Under the pieces are notes generated by a model, which worked only from the letters and a program-made list of their open reading frames with translations, did no database searches and was not told where the DNA came from. Below, in pieces: positions 5,049-12,119 of a stretch of DNA of 12,119 nt (positions are counted from its first letter, which is position 1; every line of letters starts with the position of its first letter). This stretch comes from Chloroflexota bacterium. Its GTDB lineage: Bacteria > Chloroflexota > Anaerolineae > Fen-1058. The position numbers and the translations under genes are program-made. The DNA is taken from NCBI GenBank assembly GCA_016219235.1, contig JACRBO010000045.1:1-12119 (forward strand), given 5' to 3'.

Positions 5049-5966
5049 TCACGTGCTGATCAAAGAGGTTAATCCAAGTGTATCTCGCAACGTTTGCCTC
5101 ACATCATTTGTCGTCTCGACTGCAAGAACTCTTTTTGCAGGCAAACTCAGACTCTCAGCTGGAATCTCTTCCCACCCCTCACCGGGTTGGTCTCCTGCGA
5201 TAAACGGTAGTGTCACGTGTCCCTTGAATGAGTCGTCCAAGAAGCAGTATGAACCATTCACTAACTTCGCTTCCATTCGTCCATGAAATTTTCTCCAGTG
5301 AAGAACGATTTGGATTCTCAGCTCTTCGCTCCCCACCAGAGAAAACTGTAGTTTTCTGGTCCAGTCTTCTGGAAACGATGCGTCTTTTTTAGCTAGATGA
5401 GATTGTTCTTGACCCTGAACAAATACATCGGAGATAATATCAAGGATAGTGGTGCTACTATCAGACTTATCACGGATGTCAAATACATCATTCCAGACCT
5501 GCAGTCCAGGTATTGAAGTATCTGTTAGCCATCGTAATGTAATACTTGACTTACACAGAAAAAACTCCGGCCAGATCGATTGGGGGATGTCCGCCGGTTC
5601 ATTCCTGTACAGGCGGCAGCAAGCAAGGGCATTCGTTCTTGCCTTCATGAGTGCTGACTTAGTGAAGCCAGCGGCACTATAAATCACACCCGTGCTGGCA
5701 CTTGTTGACCTCACTTCATTACAGAATGTATCTATATCACTGATATTCAGTTTTCTTCCGTGATATTTGCAACTCACCAGTATGGATATGGGCCAATGGT
5801 TGCCAAACTTCGCATTGATCCAGACATCGCATTGCCGCAATGTGCCTGTATCGCGATCTGGCACATGATGATCAAATATGACTTCTGCCGACGTGTCGAG
5901 AGATTTCGCAAAGCTATAAACTGCCTCTTCCAATTCTCGACTAGGTTTTGATTTCTTTGTTTTCAC
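5049..5966 (-). CDS. Restriction-endonuclease-fold protein (Mrr-like PD-(D/E)xK)
   Basis: A 305-residue protein. The first ~115 residues look like an Mrr_cat-type nuclease domain: helix 'RELEEAVYSFAKSL' with E13/E14, 'DRDTGTLRQCDVWI' with D47, 'ISILVSCKYHGRKLNISDID' with S65-x-K67, and the later 'GVIYSAAGFTKSALMKAR' helix. D47 and K67 fit the DxxK catalytic pair; the usual E/Q before K is Ser, a variant I recall in some relatives. Residues ~120-305 are unrecognised. The start is GTG at 5966 with a weak RBS; a nearby ATG at 5973 is out of frame. Base composition is clearly AT-richer than the next gene (38% GC at 5401-5460 against 67% at 6601-6660), suggesting transfer. No methylase is nearby, so a stand-alone modification-dependent or DNA-repair role is possible. 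Confidence 0.7.
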   Translation of the reverse strand: MKTKKSKPSRELEEAVYSFAKSLDTSAEVIFDHHVPDRDTGTLRQCDVWINAKFGNHWPISILVSCKYHGRKLNISDIDTFCNEVRSTSASTGVIYSAAGFTKSALMKARTNALACCRLYRNEPADIPQSIWPEFFLCKSSITLRWLTDTSIPGLQVWNDVFDIRDKSDSSTTILDIISDVFVQGQEQSHLAKKDASFPEDWTRKLQFSLVGSEELRIQIVLHWRKFHGRMEAKLVNGSYCFLDDSFKGHVTLPFIAGDQPGEGWEEIPAESLSLPAKRVLAVETTNDVRQTLRDTLGLTSLIST

Positions 5967-6104
5967 ACTTCATCTGACCTATCTGATTGTGGAGCAAACG
6001 GCAGAATTATGCGCTGGGTCAACCTTACTGCAACAACTTATCGATATCCGCAAACTTCCAGCCTGATTGTAGCGTCATTGCGTCCTCAGAGTCAAACCAG
6101 CGCC

Positions 6105-9100
6105 TTATCCATTCTCCCCCGCCAACCTCGCGATCTGCAACAGCGCATGCCGCAGCACATCCATCTTCTCCGGCGGCAGGGCGCTCTCCTCGATCTGCGC
6201 GAGGCGCTCCACATCGTTCATCGCGCGGATGATGGCGACCGGCACCTCGATGTTGCCCTCTGCCACGGAGCCGAGATATTCCAGCGCGCCCATCAGGAAG
6301 TTGCGCATCTCATCGTCGGCGCGAGCCGTGCGGAAGAAGCCCGCCAGCGCGGGCGTCAACTTCGCGCCACGGGCGGCTGTTGAGGCCGCCGCAGCCGATC
6401 GGTTGGCGGAGAAGCCGTACAGCGCCGTCGCCAGTTCGGTGAAGCTCTGCACCCGCTGATAGATCGAATCGCCCATCACGTCCCAGATGATCGATCGCCA
6501 GTGCTGGATCTGTCGGGGCTGCTGGAGCAATCGGCTGGCCTCTGCGCGCCACGCCTCATCCACGCGCCCGGCGACGTGATCGAGCATGCGATCAATATCG
6601 GTGTTGAAGAGATCGGCCTGCAACAGCACGGCCAGATCGGGCCGCAGCGCGGGCAGGATGTCGGGGATAAAGACGCCGTCGGTGAAGAAGTCGTTGACGT
6701 TGACGCCGTGCCGCCGCAAGAGTTCCTGCTGGAACAGCGGCAGATAACGCTGGCGCGCATCGTTGTCTTCGCGCAGCGCCACAAAGGCCGAATTGCCCGC
6801 GGGAAATGCGGGTTCGATGCGCTTGAGCACGTCGCCTTGCCAGTCTTGATACAGCCGCAGCGTGCTGAGGATTTCGTACACGGGCAGGTGCGGCAGTAGG
6901 CGCTCCGCGATCATGCGCTCACGCTCGGCCTCGGCAAACGATTTTTGCGCGAAGCGTTCCAGCGCGCGGTACAGGCCGGTGGTCAGTTGATTGACGCCCA
7001 GCACCACCGACTGCGCCTGATTGTGTGCGATGGCGCGCAGCAGACTGCCCTGCTTCGCCAGCGGAATGATCTCCGCGATGTTGGCCAGAATTTGCTGGCC
7101 GCGTTCCGCGCCACTGCCGGGCGTGCGCCGCGACGTGGGCCGATCGCGCCACTGCGGACTGGAGCGGCCGATGAAGTACGAAATGATGTGCAGGCCGATC
7201 ACGTCTTCTTCGCGGCCATACAAAATATGCCTGAAATTCTCGGTCAATTCGTCGAGGAAACCTTCATACAGGCTCTCTCGCATCCCGATCGTGAGTCGTT
7301 CCAACTCTTGCACGCTGCGGCTTTGCGCGCTCAGTCGGCTTTCCGCGATCGTCTCGGCGGCGCGGATCAGATCGCGGCGATGGCTGCGCTGCGCCTCGCG
7401 CACGTGATAGAGCAAACTCACCAACTCGCGCACGGGCAAGCCGCGCAGCTGTTCGGACAAGTTGCTCTGGAAGGTGCGCAAATCGCGGCCCAGAAAAATG
7501 CCTTGCAGCGGCGTCACCGCATACGCGGTGCTCTGCCTCGCGGCGGCGGGCAGATGCGCGACGAAGCGGCGGCGATTGTCTTCCGATCGAATGAAGGCCG
7601 GTTGCCCCGCCACGCGCGAATAGTAGCCGCCCTGCCGCTGCATCGGTTCGCCGCTGCCCAGCTTGATGCGCACCGCTTCGGCCACTTGCCGTTCGGCCAG
7701 CCACGCTTGCAGATCATATTTCGCTTTGCGATACAAGAACGCGCTGCGCGCCTGACTCACTTGCTGGCTCAGGTCCGATCCCGCGATGAACACTTCCGGG
7801 ATGATGTCCGCAAAACGGTCTTGCGGTGATTGCGTGGTCGTGCGGCTTTGCGCGGCATACTCCCACACCCGATCGAGATAGCTGCGCACATCGCGGACCG
7901 TCTCGATGTCTTCAAACAAGGGGATCAACCAGATCGACGGCAGTTCGGTCGAAGGATGATCGCGCCGCGTTTGCTCGCCCTGAATGCGCAGCTTGCGATC
8001 GAGCGCGATCAGCGCTTCGGGTTTGGTGGATAAACTGACTTGCATCGCCAGCGCCATGCCGGGATTGCCGTATTTGCCCGAAATCGCGTTGATTTCGTGC
8101 ATGTTGAAGACGGTGGTGTTGATGGCAAATTGATCGCGCGCGGCGATCATGCTCTGCCCGATGCGGGGCGTAATCACGGCGCGCTGCAAAATATCCCGAT
8201 AGCCCACCACGGCCCGCAGGAGTTTGTCGGAGTTGCGGTTCGCCTGAATGGCCGGAATCAGCGCGTGCAGTTGTTTGCGCAGTTGCTTGTTCAGTGCAAA
8301 GTAATACTCCAGCGTGGTGCGGCGCTGCTGCCGCAATTCCAGCATCTTGTGTTCGTAGCGGTCGTTGTGCTGCCACAGCACGCGCGCCGGATCGCGCCGC
8401 AGGTGCATCCGCGTCGCGAGTCTTTGCAGCGGTGTGGCATCGAACGAAAACGGCAGCACGCCGCGATAGCGCTGCTCCAGTTGATGCGTCAAGCCCGTGA
8501 TGGCATTCAGCACTTCGGCGAAACGTTGATCCTGTTGCGGCAGCACTTCCAGTTCAGCCAACAACTCAGGACTCACCGTCACACTGGGATCAGTCTGTCG
8601 CAGCAAATTCAGGATGCCGCTCAAACGTCGCACGTTCTCCATCACCACCGCCGCAATCAATCGATGCCCCTGACCTGATGGGCGATTGCTGCCATCCCAA
8701 TCGCTCCAGAACGACAGCAGCGGCGTCAACGTCGCGTCCGTGAACAGGCCCGCGTAATCTTCGCCCGCGATCAACATCCCCAGGTCGAGCAGGATTTCAT
8801 CGGCCTCGTGTTCCGATGTGATCGCGACATTCTGCCCCAGATACTCCTGCGCCAGATCGTTCGCCGCCCGATCGATCCACGCGGCGTCGATGGGCTGCCG
8901 CGCGATCAGCGCCGATGTGATCGCATCGAGCGTCATCTCGGCGTGCAGCGAATACATCTGCGTCGGATGCACGGTGCGATCGTAAGAGCGGCGGCGAAAC
9001 AATTCCTGTCGCCGCGCCAGCGAGTCTTTCATGAATTCCTGATCGAGCCGCGCGGCCAGCCAGTCGCCCTTATCGCTCGCCGCCTGTCGCATCAACTCAT

Positions 9101-11930
9101 CGCTGATCAATGCCCGATCGATCAAGCGCGTGCGGAAGATCGATAATCGATCGGGCACATACGTTTTCACAAAATCACGTTGCAGGTCTTTGCCACTCAT
9201 CGGCGGCAAATCTACGGCCCGATTGGCCTCGCTGCGCTTCAAGATTTGCGCCGTCACCGCGTCCCATGCGTGTGACAACTCGATCGCGCGGCTGCTACGA
9301 TCGGGCAGTCCCAGCAGAGCGGGCTCCGTGCGTAGCCCCCGCGAACCCGGCGGCGTGGGAGCCGCCTCTGCTTTATCCCTGAGTCCGCTTTTCAGTGGCA
9401 ACGGCTGTCGGTTATACCGCGCGTCCTCTTCCGCGATCAAGCGATTCAGATCGATCAGCAATCGCCGCGTTTTCGCCAGCATAATCTCCGCGCCATCGAC
9501 GCCGCCCAGCGTCAGACGGAACGTCGTGCGCCCTGTTTCAAAGCCTTTTTCCGTGCGCGCAAACGTCGCCAGCGGCAGCAGGCCGATGCCGGTGCGCGCC
9601 AGCGACGACGCCAGCCAATCCAGCGACAGCCCGGCGGGCAAGTGCGTCACACGCAGCAACGGATACATGCTGCCCGTCGGCGGGATGATCGCCAGCCCAA
9701 ACGGATTGCGATCCGGCGGCAGATTTTGCACCGCCGTCATCAACGCCTGCGTGCGATCCGCAAAGATGGCGTTGCGCCAATGCCAGTACGTGCGCGCGGC
9801 CTGATTGCTGTTGCGATAGAACAGATAGCAAATGAAGACCGCCGCGAGGTTGGGCTGAATGGGCGCGTTCAACGCCTCGAAGCGCGCGCGCAACTCCGCA
9901 TCACGAATCTCGACGACGGCCAAACGCGCGCCCGCCAGACAATCGGTCTTCGACATCGAATGCACCGTCAACACGCGATCCGCTTGCGCGTCGTCGAGGA
10001 CGCCTTCATGCACCAAGTCCGCCGCGATCTGTCGCGCCGTCTTGATCTCCGGCAGCCCATCGACCGGCGCGACGTTTTGATAAGCGAGGTCATCCACGAC
10101 GTAGACGTTGTGCTGCAAACAATAGGTGATGAGTTTGCGCACCACCTGTTCGTCGAAGATGCGGCCCGTGGCATTGTGCGGATTGTTGACGGCGACCGCG
10201 CCGTGCTGCGGCCAATTCGGATCCTTGCGGCACAAATCTTCGATCTTCGCGATCAAGCCATCCGCATCCAATTCGAGCGTCGGCGTTAAAGGCACGGCGT
10301 GCACGTTGGGAAAACACTGTTCGTACGACCAACTCAGATCGGCGATCACCACATCGGTGAGGCCGCAGTGAAAGCCCAGAATGCCCAGTGCCGTGCGCGA
10401 TGATCCGCTGGCGATCAGGCACGCTTCGGGTCGATACTGCGGTTGATGTCGCACGAAGGCGCTGAGGAAACTGCGGCGCAGCGACTGACTCCACGCGGGT
10501 TGATCGACGTTGGCGATCATCTGATCGAACAGTTCGCGTGCGTCGATAGTGGAGAACTCGTCGAAGAGGCCGCCGTTCCACACCTGCTGCATGCGCTGCG
10601 TCATGACGGTGGTCTTCTGCTCCACGTTCGCTAACGTGCGCTCCAATGCTTGCGCGTGATCGCTCAGCACGTGATCGAGATAGTGTTCGATCCGTTCGGC
10701 CAAACGCGGCAGCGCCGACTCCGCCGACAGTCCCAGCGCCAGCCCTTCAAACGAGGGCTTCACCTGCGGCGCTTCCGGCGTTTGGTCTTTGTCCGCGTCC
10801 GGCCGCCGATGTTCCAGCAAATAACTCAGCAACTCAATCTCAGACGCAGACGGCGTGCCCTTCAGGTTGAAGTGCACATTCTCGATCGCGTTCAGAATAT
10901 CCGCGTTGCCTGCGATGAACACCGTCGAGAGCGTGTCCCACTGCGGGGCGAAAATCGCCGGAGTCAGCACGCGGATCACACGCTGAACCAACTTCGCCTC
11001 GCGCGCCAGCGAGAGATGATTCGGCGCGTTGTTCGCCTCGATGAAAAACAGCGGTTTGTCGACACTCAGTCGTCGCAACTTGCGGCGCGTCTCTTCGCCC
11101 AACAGATCGCCGATCAGCAGGAACGTCGGCGTGTTGGGCTGCTCGATCAGGAAAGACTCGATCTGTTCGCGCGCGACGCGTTCATCAGGGGACAGGTCTT
11201 CAAACAATAGATCGGGTATGCCGTCATTGCGAGCATCCCGCCCAGCGCGCCCCCGCTCCGCGGATAGGGCGTGAGCGGACGCTGAGCCTGCCGAAGCGGG
11301 AGTCGAAGGATGCGAAGCAATCTCGGTGTAATCAAGCTGGGATTGCTTCGTCGGGCGAAGCCCTCCTCGCAATGACGGCAAGACCTCGTAGCGATAGCAC
11401 AGAATGCGAGCAGGCTTGATCTCCAGATATGATGACAGCGCGAACAACAGCACGCGCAACGTTTCGTGGAGGCCGCCCGAAGCGAGGATGATCTCGCGCC
11501 GCGCGGATTGTTCGCCAGTGTCGTAGTGCAGCGAATCCTGCTGATGCTCCAGCCAATCGACAAACGCTTTGACTACAGCGTTGGGGGACTTGCGCGCATA
11601 GCCGCCGCGCGGCATGTAGGGCGAACTCTTCTGAATCGTGCGAATCAAAAACTCGAGTTTAGGCTTGTCGGCCTTGTCCCAGTCCAGCGCTTCGAGGAGC
11701 GCGTCGGGATCGGCATCGCGCAGATCGCCGCGCTGCACGTCGAGGCCCAGCGCAATGCGCAGGAACGCCGACGACAAACGCGGGTCTTGCAGCGGATTGC
11801 CGATGTGGAAGTTGACGCGGTCTTCGGCGGCGACGGGTGCGGCCGCCGTCGTCTCGCTGATCTCCGACACGCGCGCACTGCGAATCGGCTTCAGGCGAAA
11901 GAGGGACAGAGGATCAGTCGGTGAGAGCAT
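6105..11930 (-). CDS. Giant fusion: tandem aminotransferase-like domains plus PEP carboxylase-like region
   Basis: A 1941-residue protein. Residues ~40-375 resemble a fold-type I aminotransferase ('FHIGNP' at 41-46, 'EIILASGGLHETL' at 146-158) without its lysine. Residues ~455-835 are an intact-looking class I/II aminotransferase: 'NNPHNATG' (582-589), 'VVDDLAYQ' (611-618, D614 and Y617), 'VHSMSKTDCLAGARL' with PLP lysine K661, and 'TFRLTLGG' with R805. Residues ~920-1941 follow bacterial PEP carboxylase in order: 'TVHPTQ' (986-991; H988 for TAHPTE), 'SDWDGSNRP' (1076-1084; for GGDRDGNP), 'IPLFED' (1336-1341), 'GSDLSQ' (1384-1389; for YSDSNKD), a glycine loop 1423-1435, and 'RPTSRR' (1597-1602). 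Cytosolic; no signal. The ATG at 11930 lacks a clear RBS; a weak -10-like TATATC lies at 11945-11950. Two inverted-repeat elements are read in frame (residues ~185-238 and ~853-873). Aminotransferase assignment is confident; the PEPC assignment is motif-based and less sure. Confidence 0.8.
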   Translation of the reverse strand: MLSPTDPLSLFRLKPIRSARVSEISETTAAAPVAAEDRVNFHIGNPLQDPRLSSAFLRIALGLDVQRGDLRDADPDALLEALDWDKADKPKLEFLIRTIQKSSPYMPRGGYARKSPNAVVKAFVDWLEHQQDSLHYDTGEQSARREIILASGGLHETLRVLLFALSSYLEIKPARILCYRYEVLPSLRGGLRPTKQSQLDYTEIASHPSTPASAGSASAHALSAERGRAGRDARNDGIPDLLFEDLSPDERVAREQIESFLIEQPNTPTFLLIGDLLGEETRRKLRRLSVDKPLFFIEANNAPNHLSLAREAKLVQRVIRVLTPAIFAPQWDTLSTVFIAGNADILNAIENVHFNLKGTPSASEIELLSYLLEHRRPDADKDQTPEAPQVKPSFEGLALGLSAESALPRLAERIEHYLDHVLSDHAQALERTLANVEQKTTVMTQRMQQVWNGGLFDEFSTIDARELFDQMIANVDQPAWSQSLRRSFLSAFVRHQPQYRPEACLIASGSSRTALGILGFHCGLTDVVIADLSWSYEQCFPNVHAVPLTPTLELDADGLIAKIEDLCRKDPNWPQHGAVAVNNPHNATGRIFDEQVVRKLITYCLQHNVYVVDDLAYQNVAPVDGLPEIKTARQIAADLVHEGVLDDAQADRVLTVHSMSKTDCLAGARLAVVEIRDAELRARFEALNAPIQPNLAAVFICYLFYRNSNQAARTYWHWRNAIFADRTQALMTAVQNLPPDRNPFGLAIIPPTGSMYPLLRVTHLPAGLSLDWLASSLARTGIGLLPLATFARTEKGFETGRTTFRLTLGGVDGAEIMLAKTRRLLIDLNRLIAEEDARYNRQPLPLKSGLRDKAEAAPTPPGSRGLRTEPALLGLPDRSSRAIELSHAWDAVTAQILKRSEANRAVDLPPMSGKDLQRDFVKTYVPDRLSIFRTRLIDRALISDELMRQAASDKGDWLAARLDQEFMKDSLARRQELFRRRSYDRTVHPTQMYSLHAEMTLDAITSALIARQPIDAAWIDRAANDLAQEYLGQNVAITSEHEADEILLDLGMLIAGEDYAGLFTDATLTPLLSFWSDWDGSNRPSGQGHRLIAAVVMENVRRLSGILNLLRQTDPSVTVSPELLAELEVLPQQDQRFAEVLNAITGLTHQLEQRYRGVLPFSFDATPLQRLATRMHLRRDPARVLWQHNDRYEHKMLELRQQRRTTLEYYFALNKQLRKQLHALIPAIQANRNSDKLLRAVVGYRDILQRAVITPRIGQSMIAARDQFAINTTVFNMHEINAISGKYGNPGMALAMQVSLSTKPEALIALDRKLRIQGEQTRRDHPSTELPSIWLIPLFEDIETVRDVRSYLDRVWEYAAQSRTTTQSPQDRFADIIPEVFIAGSDLSQQVSQARSAFLYRKAKYDLQAWLAERQVAEAVRIKLGSGEPMQRQGGYYSRVAGQPAFIRSEDNRRRFVAHLPAAARQSTAYAVTPLQGIFLGRDLRTFQSNLSEQLRGLPVRELVSLLYHVREAQRSHRRDLIRAAETIAESRLSAQSRSVQELERLTIGMRESLYEGFLDELTENFRHILYGREEDVIGLHIISYFIGRSSPQWRDRPTSRRTPGSGAERGQQILANIAEIIPLAKQGSLLRAIAHNQAQSVVLGVNQLTTGLYRALERFAQKSFAEAERERMIAERLLPHLPVYEILSTLRLYQDWQGDVLKRIEPAFPAGNSAFVALREDNDARQRYLPLFQQELLRRHGVNVNDFFTDGVFIPDILPALRPDLAVLLQADLFNTDIDRMLDHVAGRVDEAWRAEASRLLQQPRQIQHWRSIIWDVMGDSIYQRVQSFTELATALYGFSANRSAAAASTAARGAKLTPALAGFFRTARADDEMRNFLMGALEYLGSVAEGNIEVPVAIIRAMNDVERLAQIEESALPPEKMDVLRHALLQIARLAGENG
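9313..9372. repeat. 60-bp inverted-repeat element inside the giant gene
   Basis: Arms 9313-9327 and 9358-9372 are inverted repeats of 15 bp with two mismatches. The span is 60 bp (20 codons) and encodes the Pro/Gly/Ala-rich linker, residues about 853-873, between the aminotransferase and PEPC-like parts. Such DNA in a linker suggests an old palindromic insertion, but the imperfect arms leave this open. Confidence 0.5.
11219..11380. mobile_element. 162-bp palindromic element inserted in frame in the giant gene
   Basis: Terminal inverted repeats TGCCGTCATTGCGAG (11219-11233) and the exact complement (11366-11380) bound a 162-bp element, equal to 54 codons. Elements with CGTCATTGCGAG ends and GAAGCAATC-type interiors are widespread in bacteria. 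It supplies about residues 185-238, low-complexity and unlike the domain around it (Ser/Ala/Arg-rich). Joining the flanks would give '...YEVLPDLLFED...', a plausible uninterrupted strand, so the insertion seems to have been tolerated without breaking the frame. Confidence 0.8.
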
Positions 11931-11960
11931 GGTGTGTCACTTTTGATATACAGCCACGTC

Positions 11961-11985
11961 ATGCCCGAATGTTTTTGTCGGGCAT
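11961..11985. repeat. Palindromic repeat upstream of the giant gene
   Basis: ATGCCCGA (11961-11968) and TCGGGCAT (11978-11985) form a perfect 8-bp hairpin with a 9-nt loop. The wider sequence, CGTCATGCCCGA to GGCATCCAG and then TGGATTCCCGCC at 12023-12034, resembles dispersed palindromic repeats common in bacteria. The rest of 11986-12119 holds no convincing gene: a minus-strand frame runs through it to 11937, but it is translated from repeat-like DNA. Confidence 0.55.
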
Positions 11986-12119
11986 CCAGGGTGACGATAG
12001 GCGCCAGCGATGGTCGGGCGACTGGATTCCCGCCTAAAGCTGTAGACTCTTGCAATCTCGTACCCCTGCCTTTCTCGGAAAATCGTACCCCGCAGAGGCA
12101 GCAGGGGCAAGTGACGCAC

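Noticed and set aside
6025..6078. 17-codon minus-strand frame (MTLQSGWKFADIDKLLQ) after the giant gene
   Set aside because: Its sequence looks protein-like and the frame is open back over the giant gene's stop codon, but it has no RBS and is very short. It could be a remnant of a longer C-terminus in another frame, which a homologue alignment would show.
6945..7829. Long plus-strand open frames opposite the giant gene
   Set aside because: They are shadows caused by GC-rich codon bias on the other strand; no RBS or recognisable domains.
11937..12119. Minus-strand open frame at the right edge
   Set aside because: It is translated from palindromic repeat DNA and overlaps the likely promoter region of the giant gene.

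Overview
The window looks like an accessory stretch of a GC-rich bacterial chromosome. Chloroflexota is my best guess, from the family mix (higBA, phd/relE, a 4-fold beta flower protein, a small cyanobacteria/Chloroflexi-type hypothetical) and from the many palindromic repeats. This is inference; no rRNA or marker gene is present. Almost all genes lie on the minus strand; only the gene at 1904-2269 is on the plus strand.

Layout from left to right: the 5' part of a RimJ/RimL-like GNAT acetyltransferase (1-251); a DUF1801 protein (323-700); a HigB/HigA toxin-antitoxin operon (1407 down to 817) whose promoter overlaps a perfect palindrome; an array of degenerate 21-bp tandem repeats (1497-1778); a small conserved hypothetical gene with its own promoter and RBS, followed by two hairpins (1904-2391); a MITE-like element with 19-bp terminal inverted repeats (2402-2504); and a three-gene operon of RelE/ParE-type toxin, Phd/YefM antitoxin and a DUF2281-like protein (3344 down to 2556), again with a promoter overlapping a palindrome. 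From about 3390 to 5040 two small genes (a hypothetical and a 4-fold beta flower protein) sit between copies of a dispersed repeat. An AT-rich gene for an Mrr-like restriction-endonuclease-fold protein follows (5049-5966).

The right half (6105-11930) is one 1941-codon gene. Reading its motifs, I divide the product into a degenerate first aminotransferase-like domain (about residues 40-375), an intact-looking fold-type I PLP aminotransferase domain with its catalytic lysine (about 455-835), and a C-terminal region of about 1020 residues colinear with bacterial phosphoenolpyruvate carboxylase (about 920-1941). The third part keeps some catalytic motifs (HPT, PLFE, SD) but has lost others in the glycine loop. 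I do not know of a described enzyme with this architecture; it is the main candidate for something new. The gene also carries a 162-bp and a 60-bp inverted-repeat element, both multiples of three and both read through in frame.

The genes do not form one pathway. The left two thirds is a typical TA/repeat/defence-like accessory region. The giant gene stands alone, with non-coding DNA of 138 bp on its downstream side and at least 189 bp on its upstream side.
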